Origin: Leptodontidium sp. MPI-SDFR-AT-0119
Taxonomy: Eukaryota > Ascomycota > Leotiomycetes > Helotiales > Leptodontidiaceae
Assembly: GCA_020726505.1 (NCBI GenBank)
Contig: JAHLEZ010000012.1
Span: 434,001 to 498,000, forward strand
Length of the DNA: 64,000 bases
Direction: 5' to 3'
The position numbers and the translations under genes are program-made. The notes under the pieces were generated by a model that was given only the letters and a program-made list of their open reading frames with translations, was not told the DNA's origin and did no database searches. This document shows, piece by piece, positions 1 through 12,894 of the stretch (positions are counted from its first letter, which is position 1; each line of letters starts with the position of its first letter).

Positions 1-2785
1 CGTTAAGCGGCTGTAACTTTATAAATAATAAGTAAAGGTTAACTTAGTTTTAATATAAGAATTATTAAAGGCGTTAAGTATTATTTATAAAGTTATATTA
101 ATCTACTTTATTTAACTTACGAGAAAGTGCGTCTACTAAGGGGTTATAAATTCTAAGGCAATACATAATTATAAAATTATAGTTTATTAGAAGCTTTACT
201 TATTATATTATTTAGTATTTAATTATTTAGAAGTTATAAAGTATTTTAAGGCTTTATAGTCTATTATAATATAAACTTAGTAAGGGGCTCCTGTTAACTC
301 AGTACACTAGTGCCTAAAGGATTAAATAATAACTAGTATTTCTTTATTATATATTATATAATTAAGCTTAATAAGTAATATAGTCTTTAAAAAGAAAGTA
401 ATAAGGAACTAATTATCGTTATATTATTAAGAAAGTACTTTTATTATAATATTATTACTAGTATTTGTCTCTAAGAAATAAGGTAAATCCTATTAATAAT
501 GTCTTAAGAGAGGTATAAACGTGAGAGTATATTTTAAGAGGTTAAAGGTATCTTCGTACTTTATAATACGAAGGCGAGCCGATTTGAAATCCGTCCATTT
601 TGCCGATTGGCTCAACACGCGAGCTTAGGAACACTAAAATCTAGAACACTAAAGATACTTACTTTATTATAATAATTTCTATTAAATTAAAGTATTAATT
701 ATAAAACTCGTTTTCACCTTTACATTCTAAAATGAGAGTATTAATAGCTGCTTGCCTAATAACTAATGCCCGAATTCTCTCTTGAGGGAAATTATCTTAC
801 TTTACTCTCTACGCTTTTTCGATTTATTTTATAGTATAAGGAGTATTTTAATCTCTTGTAATTGTTATTCGAATTGGCATTTAAACTCCTTTAATTGCGT
901 TTATATTAGTAGAGTTACTAATATACTCTAATAAAGGAATACCTGCTTTTTTAAGCTTTTGCTGAGTTTATTTACTTAAGTGTAAAGGAGTACTATCTTG
1001 TTAAAAAAGATACGAAAGTTAATCGCTTTTAAAAGTATTAAGATTATAACGTTAGACTATAAGCTTTTTCTAAAAAGAAATCAAATAAGGCTTAAGCACT
1101 TCGTAAGTATAACGCAAGTTATTAACTCCTCTACGAGACAGCCCTTTTTTAAATTTATACGACTCTTAATAGACTTCTCACGAAGCTCTCTTCTTTAGTT
1201 ATTTCCGCTTTAATACATCTTACTTCTTTTCTTTCTCTCTTTCTTATATATTAAATAACTCGCGGCATTTAGCTTCCTATTCTTCGTTGTTAATTTAGTC
1301 TATTTACTTTTAGTTATCTTCCTTTTACTAATCGGTTTCGGGGTAGTAAATATAATAAGGGCCTTTATAGTCGTACGTGAAGTATCCCCAAAATATTACT
1401 TCTAAGTAATTGTTATACTGCCGTTTAATATAATTAAAATAATATCGTTTTATATCCTCTTCTAATCGAGAAATCCTTTATATTCTACGTTTTACTAAGA
1501 CGATAATTAAAGCCTCGTCTAAGAAGATAACCTTTCGTTACTCTTTAATTCTTTAATCTTTCCGTGAGAAAGCAATCTTATATTGTTAGCGTCTTTAAAG
1601 CTCCGTAAAACTAAGTTTCTTTGTCGATTTCAATCTACAGAGGCCACGAGCTCTTAATTTCTTCTTAATCGTACTATAGTAAAAATCAAAAAGGCCCTCT
1701 TCCGTCGTAATAATATACTACAGCTTCTTTCGCTGTTTCTTTTAACGTATAAGCTTCTAAGAGGTTCGTAATCTCTTCGTTAGAGATCTTTGGCTTTACT
1801 CCGCTACCGGCTTTCTGTTGTATTTCTTCCACTTGTTATTAAATCATTAGAGGAGGAAGGCTTTACTCGTCGTATCAGATAAGCACTTTAGCGGAAGCAT
1901 TCTTAATATCTATCACAGTTAACTTAGCTTAACTAGCTTTCCGAGTAGCTTTAACTTAGTAAACGTATTATAAGTGAGTCAAAAAGACAGCTTTATTAAT
2001 GTTAGTCGCGTGTTTCCCTATTATGTTAATTTAAAAGAAAGATATTAAAAATTGTGACGCGGGGCAGAAATTTTAGTAAGGGATACTTATAAATTTACTC
2101 GGCTACTACACAAATCAAAATGGACGGTTTTTAAATCGGCTCGCCTTAATAAAGCGGAAAGGAACGTTATTTTTAGTTAGTTAAATAAGAGGTTTTATTA
2201 TAATATCGTAATTATAAATAAATCTCTAATAGAAGTTATAAAAACTAAAGAAGAATTATACACCTTTAATAGAACTAAAGTAAGTTTATTTACGAATAAT
2301 AGAAACCTTTTCGAGATTAACTTTTAAGCTAAAAGTTAATATAATAAATCTTAAGTACTTAGTTTATATTACTTTAAACTTATACTTCTTTAAGTCGACT
2401 TATAACTTAACGTCTTTAAAGTATTAAAGTACTTTTTTAACGTGAAGTTAGTGTTATAAGGGGTCCTTAAAGTAAATAAGAATATTATTTAAGTACATTA
2501 TATAGAAATTATTAAAGTAATTAAAAAGAATATCGTTTATATAGCGCTAGTCAGTAGTAAGGCTATTAGTTAGGCTAAATAAAAGAACTTTACATTTATA
2601 TACGCCATACCTCGTATAGAAGGTTATATACTCCTTTAATACTAAGTCTATTTAGATTTAATAAAAAGCTCAATAAATATTTAATTTAGTAAATATATAA
2701 GCGTTAATTATATAAGCTAAAGTCTTATTAATTAAAGGTAGGGGGTATTAGTCCTTCCGAGTAAGGGAATTTAGCACTTAAAAGT
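1..2785 (-). mobile_element. Ty3/gypsy LTR retrotransposon relic (pol, RIP-degraded)
   Basis: Read on the minus strand, about 2755-2590 gives a mutated gypsy reverse transcriptase start (SLTRKD, then YPLPLI-like, FTKL.I, TRYG.YK). About 2590-2100 continues with the palm region (LDDILIYS-like and KYLGFIV-like after allowing for RIP stops). Many CAA/CAG/TGG codons appear as TAA/TAG, so it cannot encode a protein. The copy is cut off by the left edge of the window. At about 2785 it is interrupted where another element begins. A second copy lies at about 59.8-61.4 kb on the same strand, and comparing the two fixes the breakpoints. Confidence 0.75.
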
Positions 2786-3880
2786 TAGTCTTCCTTATTA
2801 GGCTTAATACTGTTATATAATTAGCGATATTACGAGCCTATATTAATTAGAATATAAAGCGTATTATAAGTCGTAATATTACCCCCCCCCCCCCCCCCCC
2901 TTTTAAAAAACTACGTTCGCGTAATTATAATTATAATTATATTGTCTTTTAAGTCGTTATAATCGTTAATACTAATATTATAAGCCTTTAATTATTCAAG
3001 GAGACTTCTTGGCGGGCCTTTAATATTAAGATACTTTAAATGGAATTATTTAATTATATACGGAGCTATTATAGTATTTAAGTATAAGTATTACTTTAAG
3101 TCTTTGTCGGCGCCTAGCTACTCAATATAGTAGAATAGTTTATTTTATATAACCTTAAAGCTAAAGATACCTTTAATTTCTTGTCTTACTTGTACTCGTT
3201 AACTTAAGTTAAGGAAATAATCTCAAAGAGTAAGGAGTTAATATAATTAATAACTGAAGTGTAAAGTTAATTATATTTAATAACTACATTACTTTAGTCA
3301 CTCTTCTTAATAATAAAGACCTTAAAGGCTTTATTATATTTAAATTCGACTACAGAAAAGAGTATCGTTAGCGAACTAATTAGCCGCTTTATATTTTTCT
3401 TTTAAAGAAACTTAGTCTCTATATTAAAAACTAATAGATTTATTATAAGAGAGGGAATATTAAGTTTATTAAAGTCGACGAGTAGCTAAAGGCCTCTATT
3501 ATACGCTTAAGCCTAAAATTCAGTATTAAATTTAGTCTAGTCCTTTTGGTCTTTAATATAGTCGCTCCTAGAGTCGGCTATAATTAATTTCCTAGGAATA
3601 AAGCGTAAGTGAAGACGTGTGGTAATTATTAAAGAGAGTAAAGAAGAAGATATAAAGTAGTATTCTACTAAGTATAAATTATTAGGGCTTTAAGAGTTAT
3701 ATAGCTTTTAACTATTACGTAAAATATTAAATAAGTAAAGAAGTAAGAATTAGTAAAGTAATAAAGAGTAGAAGATTAATTAAGAAGTACTTTACCTCTT
3801 CTTAAGAGGGAGAAAGCTAGTTATATATATATATATTAAGTAAGTAGGTTTAGCTAGTTATAAGTGTGCAGGAAGTATCC
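2785..3880 (-). mobile_element. gypsy 3' end (chromodomain integrase tail plus LTR), minus orientation
   Basis: The stretch just right of a run of 19 C (2882-2900) is the reverse complement of the integrase tail at 4.9-5.26 kb, including the chromodomain-like block (KWLGAD, then a GPP motif and an acidic end). The C run is the complement of a polypurine tract, and the bases to its left (2785-2880) match the LTR-like bases at 5275-5375 in reverse. This is therefore the 3' end of a minus-strand gypsy element, RIP-mutated. It breaks into the left-edge gypsy relic at about 2785. Confidence 0.6.
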
Positions 3881-3949
3881 CTGGCCGTTTAGTGGGCTCG
3901 CGTAGCAGGTGCCGCTAACTATATACCGTGACAATTATTAAGTCGCAAA

Positions 3950-5375
3950 TACTATTAAAATAGCCTTATTATAAACATAGCTTAATATATAATAAACTAT
4001 AGTTACTCTCGACAAAAATCCCGTAAGGATAAAACCCTTATACCCCCTACTAATCCTTGTTTAGCCGTATTAACACTTTATAATAGACTTTATAAAGTTA
4101 TTATTAAATAAGCACGGCTATAACTTCGTTATAGTTATTATTAACTGCCTATTTAAGAAGTTAGTCTTAATACCTTATAATAATATAATTATTATAAAAG
4201 GTGTAACTATTCTCTTCTTTATTTATTAGACTTAATATTTTAATATATTAGACTTTATTATCTTAGACTAAAGACTTTAGTTTATTTCTTCCTTTTAGAA
4301 AAAGTATTATTATATTCTTAGAATTAAGGTAAAACTTGCGATAGCGTATAACTTAAACGTTAACGGCTAAACGGAGGTAATAAACTAGTATATTAAGTAA
4401 CAGCTTTACTCTTTTTATTATTATTACTAAGACAATTAAAGCGACTTCTTATCAATTATAAATATTACTTAACTAACGTTATTATACGAGTCCTTAGGCC
4501 GCCTATCCCCTTTCTAGTTACTTAATAGTATTAAGTTAAGGACTTCTTAAGACTTAATTAACTTAAAGCCTCTAGCTATAGTAATAAAGAAACTTAATCG
4601 CGAGGAGGCTCTTTAAGTAGTATTATAAATAAAAGAGGTTATAAAAGCCGTATAATTGTCTCTTAAGGATTAGTAAGAGAAAATAAAACGACTAGTAAAT
4701 TATAGGCGACACACTATTAATTAAGACGTTAGCGACTTAGTACTAATAAACACTTAAAACTAGAAAGTCGACTAACCCTTAAGGAAGCTCTTTAATAAGT
4801 AGTATAACTTAATTAAAGTAATTACTAAAGAAAGAGAGAGTTAAAGAGTTAAGTTATTAGAGGACTAATTAATTTACCCTGTTTTTTACTTACACTTATT
4901 TTATAAGTACGTTAATAACCCTTTACTAAGATAAGTTAGAGTTACGCCGGCACTTATTTAGTTATTACTTAAGTAAAATAAGTAGGAAATTAAAGGCATC
5001 CTTAGCTTTAAGGTTATGCGAAATAAGTTATTATATTATATTAAGTGGCTAGGCGCCGACAAAGACTTAAAGTAATACTTATATTTAAATATTATAATAG
5101 CTTTATATATAATTAAGAGGTTTTACTTAGAGTATTTAAATACTAAAGGCCCGCCAAGAGTTATCTTAAAGTGGCTAGAGGCTTATAACGCTAGTATTAA
5201 CGACTATAACGACCTCGAGGACGACACAGTTATAATTATAATTACGCGGACGTAGTTTTTTAAGAGGGGGGGGGTAATATTATAACTTATAATACGCCTC
5301 GTATTTTAATTAACACAGGCTCGTAATATTACTAGTTATATGACAGCGCTAAGCCTAATAAGGAAGACTAAATAG
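3950..5375 (+). mobile_element. gypsy integrase 3' part plus polypurine tract and LTR-like end, plus orientation
   Basis: Forward translation gives a RIP-mutated gypsy integrase: HGYNFVIVIINC (expected HGYDSV.VVVDR), LAIAYNLNVNG*TE (expected LATAYHPQTDGQTE), an ESLGRLSPF-like segment and NREEAL. A chromodomain follows (YYIKWLGADKDLK at about 5030-5070), then an acidic stretch ending near 5260. A run of nine G (5266-5274) is the polypurine tract. LTR-like sequence continues to about 5375, where the mirror-image end of the neighbouring relic also stops matching. Stops throughout mean it is dead. Confidence 0.7.
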
Positions 5376-5489
5376 CGAGCTTACGACATATTAACGTGAA
5401 TAATACTCGACTACGCTAAGCCCTATTAAGAGGGTCCTTTATATATATATACTCGAGCCCTCCCTTACGGAGAGCTCTCTTTTCCTCCT

Positions 5490-6285
5490 TGTCTTTTCTT
5501 CTCGATTCTGAGCGTAGCCTTAGGTCCAAATATAAAGCTTGAGTCAACTCGCCGTATTAACCTCTGGCCAGCCGTAACAAGAAGTTTTACGATATTAAAT
5601 TCGGCGACCTCATGGAAGTAGTTATTCGCAAGGCCGCTCCTGTTGTACTTGTTTATGTGAGAGTATTCGTAACTTAGGCGGCTAAAAAGACATTGCACGT
5701 GTATTAATAACTTTAGTACCCAAATATTATCACCGCCTTAAAAGCCTTCACGATTAATAGCGGCCTTTATATTGTCCTCGAGTATATGCCCTTCTCCCTC
5801 GAGCCGATCGTAAGGTCGCTAGCTTATCTTAACGAACAATAACTCGCAGTTATCCTTAGTCAGGTAGGCTTCTCTAAATGCTTCACGAACATATACTAAC
5901 GAGAGCAGATTATCACCAGCGTAGCCTACCTCGTAGCAAAAGGATTCGAACGCGGATTCCTTACTTGCTTTAATATACTACTAAATACAAACGGCGATGT
6001 AAAGATTAGTAGGTAGGACGTCTTAATATAGGTGATAACTAAGCTAATCCGGCCAAATAGTAAATTAAGAATACTATTACGTTAAGTCGGATAGTAGACC
6101 TCGTGATATTAGAGCGCTTTTATTAATTATAATAAAGTTAATACAAAAGTACGTTAAAGAGGATAGAGCTATTAGTATTAACGATCTATATCGCTGGCTT
6201 TTAAACTCAGACGCTGTCGGGTTTTTATTCGCTACGACATCTGCCGCGTTTGCGGCAGAGCTGCTCGAGGTATGACCCATCTTTA
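5490..6285 (+). pseudogene. protein kinase-like pseudogene (RIP-mutated)
   Basis: Forward translation, tolerating RIP stops and one or two frame changes, runs like a divergent eukaryotic protein kinase. There is a GDLMEVVIRKAAP lobe with a candidate beta-3 lysine (about 5600-5645), then a NIITALKAF segment. A hinge-like LYIVLEYMPFSLE follows (about 5760-5800), then GFERGFLTCFNILLNTNGDVKI (about 5945-6005). The last piece fills the place of the catalytic and DFG-containing loops, with LTC.NILL in place of HRDLKPEN. A C-lobe piece with QKYVKED and FLFATTSAA ends near 6285. The HRD motif is absent, so even the ancestor may have been a pseudokinase. Stops are TAA/TAG at expected Gln/Trp positions. 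Low-copy kinase-like genes of this kind occur in repeat-rich fungal regions; the family assignment is by pattern only. Confidence 0.5.
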
Positions 6286-6289
6286 TTAC

Positions 6290-7590
6290 ATTACAAGTAC
6301 CTTTTCTTAACAGTTGTAATATTTACTCTTAAGCCGTCCGCACTAAAAAGAGTCCCTTATAGGCCTTGTATCTTTGGCCTAAATTTGTATGCGAGGTCGT
6401 TATAAGTATACGCCAAAGGAGTAACTTAGGACTTGGTAATAGAAACGGAGTTAGAGTAGATAAGTTTATTATATTAAGCTTTTATTTAAATATAAAAATA
6501 TTTAAACTTTATACTCTTACTTTACCTAAGACTTAATATAAAATGATATACTTTATGTCGTTTACGAGATAGATACGTGTAGTGCTATTGCCACGAGGAG
6601 TCCGTGGCTTCGTCTTTGCAGGCATCAACAAGAGCTGGAAATTACCCTGAGCTCAGCACTCAGTACGGAGTCATGATCGTGAGAGCCGATGAGGTTCTTC
6701 ATGCGCTGAGTAGCTTGGCCGTTATTGGGAGGCTCTCCTCGAGGTGGGGAGGGACTTGGTAAGCGCTTCGGTAATGGAATTTCTTGAACAGCTGCAAGGA
6801 CTTCGTTATAAGCGGCAGGCTGATTTTTGCTATATTAAATAACGTTAGGGCTTCACAGTAGGCGGACTAGATAGCTAAATACCTTCATTTGCGTGGCAGA
6901 TAATGAAGAGTCGACGTTTAAAGAGCGCCGAAGCCATCCCCTTTGCCTGTGCATGCGTTGTGGCGGTGGGCAATCAGACCCGATTCGCTTGGTTCGATTT
7001 GACCTTGGTACGACTTGTAACAAACTTTCGTAAGGCCTTATATTTAATTCGCTAACTAGAATCGCCATCTGCCCAACGTTACTATAGTAGGATGATAGAA
7101 CGGATGGCTTGAACGTTAGCTTTAGGAGATGTGATAGGTCCCGAATTAAAGTAATTCAGTTTCAATTTCGACTCCTTTAATCCCTGTACTAGCCACTTCT
7201 TTTATTATAAATCGTTAGTGTTTAATTCGGGCTCTCTCTTAATAAGTATATACGTTTTAAGATTAAGACCGGCCTTTTATAGGTAGTTTAATCTACCTTG
7301 CTTTAGTAGCAATCGATTATGGCTTCCTTTGATTAGGGAAAAATCCTTATTAAAAGATTATAAAATAAAGAGCGTCTAGTTTAGGCTCTGTTTTGTTAAG
7401 CGTTTATAATTTAAGATCCGATTACATATTTTGGATAGGGATGACTATTGACGTCTTTCTAGGACCCGCAAAGTAACTACTTCTAGCCTATAACTTTTTA
7501 AGGAAGATTATCTTAACATAAGAAATTCCCTTTGTTTTTTATAATTTCATTTTATTACGAGAACTTTTATATAATCTTTTATCATTAGCT
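6290..7590. other. no gene recognised; less mutated patch at about 6.55-7.08 kb
   Basis: Most of this stretch is AT-rich with nothing recognisable. About 6550-7080 has clearly higher GC and far fewer TA-rich stops than its neighbours, so it may be a captured single-copy fragment or a younger insertion. Short frames exist on both strands, but none shows a domain I recognise. Confidence 0.3.
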
Positions 7591-7672
7591 TAGATATCTT
7601 TTCCTTTTTTCTTTCTTCTTTCCTTTTTCCTTCCTTCCTTTCTTCCTCTTTTTCCTTTATACCTTCTTTCTT
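7590..7672. repeat. pyrimidine (CT)-rich low-complexity tract
   Basis: About 80 bp consist almost only of C and T on the plus strand (runs of TTCC, TTTC and CCTT). It is simple-sequence DNA inside the RIP-degraded region, with no associated gene. Confidence 0.7.
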
Positions 7673-8439
7673 ATCCTCTACAACCGTTTATATATATTTA
7701 CATCGCGAATAAATATCCTTACTATAGCCTCACTTATTATAAATACTAATTATATTTATATTACTACTTTAAGTAATAGTTTTTTACTTTTATTACTTAT
7801 TAATAATCTTCCTATGATTATCTGCCTTATTAAGTACCTTTTTCCTTTATTTTTAAAGCACTTCACCTACCGTTACACTGTCTATCGACATAAGCTCCTA
7901 AGCCCGTAAAGTCGAGCCGGCATTTTGATTTAACTAATTTATATTACAGGGAATATATATTACCTTAAATTCTGGAATATAACTATTTTATAAGCAAGAA
8001 TTTAAGCCGGGATACTCGCGATAATTAGCCTTATTTTACTACTTATAGTCCTTTACCTTAGCATCCTCGCAGATTTACTAAGTGTAACCCTTAGTATGTG
8101 TTATTAGATCCATCGCTTAATAGGCGTGATGGCGGTTTTACTTAGTATTTTTCACTTACTTATTATAATAGTATCGCAACTCTCCTTTCCTTTAGACTTA
8201 ACCTAGAACAAATTCGCGATTATTATAAGTAAACTCTTAGTTATATAGCTTCGTTAATATAATATAAGAAGCATCGTTATTAGGATTTATTATTCTACTC
8301 TTAGTATCGTTTTTTTCGCAGATTTTCTTACGAACTTTTCCTTCGTACTTATTAAGCCTTGGCCGCACTCGTTACTTACTTTATTCGGCGACACCTGCCT
8401 TCTAATAAAGCCTTTCCCTGCGTTTACTTATATATCTCG

Positions 8440-9060
8440 GCAGGTTTATTTCTATTTATGTATATTAGCTAAGGCTGCGTGGTCGTATATCGCAATAGTC
8501 TCTTCCGTTACGGTGGCGCTTAAGCTTATATTACTTACGAACATGGCGCGCTTAGGGTTCGTATCTAGCTTTAAAAGCCACTTAAAGTCAAGGCCGGGCA
8601 AGCTATTAATCTTTAAATATAAATACCTTTTGTTAATTTCTAATCCTTCTTAGAGAGTTACCCATTTATAGTAATCTCATGGGCAGAGTAACCGTAGGGC
8701 TATCTCGATCTCTTTATCAAGCCTTAATAAGGACTAACCCGAGAACTCTTATACTATACTAAGAGTAGGCATATTATAAACCCCTAGGTACTGTTTAGTG
8801 GACCTCACGAGAAGAGTATTCTCATAAATAATAGCGAGAATATTCTTATAATAGCGAGTGACTTTAGTATCGCAGTACATTTATCATATCTTAAATAGCT
8901 TATTTACGGCTATAATGCCCTTGAAATTCGTGCTTATTAAATATATCTCGTCTAGTAGGTTCGGGACCTTAGTAAGTTATAATCCTTACCTCTAGGATAG
9001 ATATCTAATAGAGCTAGACGTTACTATCGCGGCTTAGCCGCTCCTAAACGGTGCTTTAAA
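8440..9060 (-). pseudogene. unidentified protein-coding relic, RIP-mutated
   Basis: One minus-strand frame stays protein-like for about 200 codons, with only occasional stops at sites fitting Gln/Trp codons. Readable pieces in order are LTKVPNLLDEIYLI, YENTLLVRSTKQYLGVYN, PTLSIV and LDKEIEIALRLL. They are followed by LKINSLPGLDFKWLLKL and NISLSATVTEETIAIYDHAA. Hydrophobic spacing and low stop density argue for a former gene rather than chance. I do not recognise the family. A long fungal hypothetical or a transposon accessory protein are both possible. Confidence 0.35.
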
Positions 9061-9341
9061 CGAGGATACGCTGAATAATAGATGGGTACGTATTATAAGA
9101 GCTATAAGCTTCGTCTTACTAATAGTAAAAACAAATTCTAGCCATCTTAATCTACTACGAATTAAGCGATATTAGCGAAATATCCTTTAGGAAACGTGCA
9201 AAGGTTTATCTAAGTAAGGCCCTTTTAAAGTAGATTCTTTAGGCAAAAGTTACAAGAGACTATATTAAGAAAAAGCTAATTAGTGATATTAACTAAGCTT
9301 TAAGGGCCTACGTGAAGGGAGAGCTTAAAATAAATAAGTAT

Positions 9342-9621
9342 TGTGGGAGGGACGAACCTTAATCCACACAATAAGAGGGTAGTATGTAGCGAGCCACCGG
9401 AGGAGATTCTAGGCTCTATAAATAATAAATCAATTAAATCTAAAGATATTATATATTTAAAGAATACGAATCGACAAAGGAGGGGAGGGAAAAGGTTTTA
9501 ATAAATAAAATATATTTAGTGTTACGTTCTTAACGTTTTATAGTTAAGTGTTAGCTCCTTATATATACGAAGGACTAGCGCAGTTATGTGACAAAAGAAA
9601 TTAAGGGCTATCCCTACTATA
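9342..9621 (-). repeat. LTR (downstream, 3' LTR of minus-strand element)
   Basis: 280 bp, aligned end to end with 21308-21587. Differences between the two are C/T or G/A transitions as expected from RIP. For example, the end reads ...CTATCCCTACTATA here against ...CTGTCCCCACCACA in the other copy. It is directly adjacent to a polypurine tract at about 9626-9633. Confidence 0.85.
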
Positions 9622-12600
9622 TACGTCCCCCCCTTTAAAGACTTTACTCGCCCTCGAGTAATATATATTAAAAAGAAGTAAATAACTAATTAAAGCGTCT
9701 TAAATCGTTAATAGGATATTATATAACTAATATATATAAAGTCCCGTAATAGTTAACTTATTACTTTTAAAGTAAATAATCGTCTCGCTTAACACTTTCT
9801 TGCCCCCTTATATAAGGCTAACTCTCCCTTACTAACCTTTTAACTTTAACTCTCTAAATATAATAATTTCTCTTTAATATTATTCTCTTTATAAAGTATT
9901 TTAACGCGTCTCGATCTCTTTCCTTTTTCTTTTTATTAATTAAATAACACCTCTTATACCTTCTCTTGTTATAATACTTCTAAAGAAAGTAAACTTCCCT
10001 ATTAAACTTATATTAAGATCGACTTCACTATTACTTTTCTTACACTACTAAGGCAAGATCTCCTTTTACTTAACGATAACTTTAGCTATTATGACTCTAA
10101 GTATCCTTAAAGGTCTCTCTGCTGTTAACTTTACGCTATTTAGTACTTTTAAGGCAATAACCTTAGCCTTTACTATTAACTTTAGCGCGCTATTAGAGCT
10201 TAATACCTTTAACTTCGCTATTACTTAGCCGCAGAGGCGACGTAGTAAAGAGCTTTTCCTTCCTTGCTTTTCTTTTTACTAAACAGTAACTTCTTCTATA
10301 ACACTTACTTTGACTTATATATAGTCTCTCCTTAGCTTTCTACACCTCGATCTCTAAATAATAACTTTAGTATAAAGTCAAGTCGCCTTAACGTAGTAAG
10401 TTAACCTTCTATAACACTATCTAAGCTCTATTAACTCCTCGTAGACCTTTAAAAAGAGTCCTTTATTATTAGCTACCTTAAAGGTGCTATTGAAATTAGT
10501 TCGCATCTTAGCCTAAGCGTTTTTAGCTTTAATACTAAAGGTCGATATTATAGAGGTCTTAACACGCCTTAACTTCGTGAGTTTTACTTTTATCTCTTCC
10601 TCTTATACTTAACTAGCTATTTATAAATTATACTAACACCTTTCCCACACTAATTATAGTGCGACTACTGTTTTTAGTCCTTAATTTGTGTTTTGAGAAA
10701 TACTTAAAGTAAACTCTAGGACTTTACTTTAAACTAATTAAGTATTAAACTGCTTAACGTCTTTATAGCGCCGGTACTTATATTCTCTTTATAGGTCAAG
10801 GAAACGATGTCCTTTATCTCTTTTAGGCTCGTAAACTTAATAAGAATTATAGGCAACTTTATTTAATACTTATATTAAACTCCACTCCTCGGGTTTAAAA
10901 CGTACGTGTCGTGCTATATTAATATTCCCTTAGAAATAAGTCACTAAGTAACTTTCGAGTCCCTCTATAAACGCGTTTATATTACACTTACGTAAGTTAT
11001 ATTACTAGAGATAAGTGACATTATTCCACTAGTCTCTTATTAATTAGTTAGTTAAATAAGGTAAAGGCTAGATCCGCTAACTTCGAAGGTTTATAATAAA
11101 AAGCCGGGAGGAGTAAGAAAACTAATAGTCGTAATGTGTTAAGTAAGGTAAAGAGGCTATAATAAGTTCTTAGTTTTTAATATAGTAGAAATAGCCCCTT
11201 CTTCCCTTAATAAGTAAGTCACCTCCTATTATTAAAGTTAATAGAGGGTCTTTAAAACAACTAAACTTTTTAAGGGCAAAAGAGTTTAATTAACTTAAGT
11301 ACTATTAAACTAATAATAACTAAGTATAAGATAATATATTATAAGGTCTTATTAGCTAGAAATCTTCTCGGAATAATAGTTCGGTTATAGTTAAAGTCTC
11401 TTAATTACTTTAGTTCTTTAATAGAAGTTAAAGAACTTGTTATTAATCTCGAGGTTAAAGCTAGACTTAACTCTTAACTAGTTACTTTATAAGTTGTTAG
11501 CTTTATTCTTATTTATTTTACTTAACGACACTTCTTAAAATAATATAATAGGCGGTAACGAAACATTTATAAGAATACTTAAGGTCGCTCCTTTAGCCTT
11601 AATTAATTATTAATACTTATTACTAAACTTAACTAGAGGTCGAGGGTATAAAGTCTTTATTACTTTAGCGATATTAATACGAGCCTAAAATAACAGCACT
11701 CTTATCTATAAGTCTATTATAGTTATAAAATTATTATATTATATTTAAAAGTTGTTTATAACTTATAGTCTCTTATTAGTACTTTAAGTACAAAGTATAT
11801 TACCCTCTTGTTTACTAGTACTAATAAACAGTAAGAGAAGTCTTTATTTTTTAGACTTTCTAATAAGAGGGGACTAAAAAGTATCGATATATATACAAAA
11901 GGGGCCTTAACTTAATAGGCGAGAGACTTTAAATAGAGCTAATTAGGGGTAGTTAACTAACACTTAATCCATGAAAGGTTTACTAACTAGGGGTCGTCAG
12001 TTAATAATATACTTAAATCTCTAGTACGTAAAGTAAAGTTAACGTTAATTATATTTTATCACTTATAATAAAAGATCTTCTTAAATAAATCGCGAACCTC
12101 CTTAAGACTTATTTAAGCTTATTAATAAAAGTACTAACCGGTAAATTCCTAGATTTAAGGCTATTATAGACAGTCTTTAAGGTTTTAGAAAGTACGGCTC
12201 TAATTCCGAGTATATTATTAGCTCTTTACTAAGAGATTTCTTAGACTTCTACTTACTTTATATAAATTATATAATTTACTTACTAGTTTAAGGCTAGTTT
12301 GTCGATAATACTCTTAGTGTCGTCCTTTATAGATCGCTATGCGTTATATTAAGGTTAATAACTCTATAAGTATTAGCTTTGTCTTTAAAAACAATAGACT
12401 TACTTCGTTATTTCCTCTCTTTTTATTAATTACTAAAAGTTAGCGCCTAAGTATATTGCGTTTATATTTTTTAAGGTATTTAACACGTTAAACTCGAATT
12501 TCTAGCCTAAGCCACAGGTTTAACTTGCCGTTTTAAAATCTAGTCTTATAGATTAAGCCTAATAATTAGCCTATTTAAACGAAGTTACTTTCTACCGCCT

Positions 12601-12879
12601 AAAATATCGCTGGCTTAATAATAACAGTTTCGTTTTAAACTTATTATATATTTATATATAGTAAGTAGTTTATAAGGGCGCTAGTTTCTTATTAAGTTTT
12701 ACTTCGAGAGATAAGTGTTCTTATAATATAGGGCTAATATTCTCTTTAACTTACTTAAGGCTATATAGGCTCTTTTTTGTGTTTATTATAGTGCTAAGGT
12801 GTCCTAAATCGTAGTTCTTAGTAATACAAAGTTAGTTTAGCGATTATTTTAATAATTTTAATATATAATAATATATCGT

Positions 12880-12894
12880 CCCCCCCTTTAAAGA
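12880..12894 (-). other. internal polypurine-tract-like site
   Basis: On the minus strand this reads TCTTTAAAGGGGGGGACG, nearly the same as the tract that abuts the LTR at about 9625. A second true PPT inside one element is unexpected, so it may mark the 3' end of a nested gypsy copy. A similar site lies at about 16800-16812. I could not match flanking LTRs for either. Confidence 0.4.
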
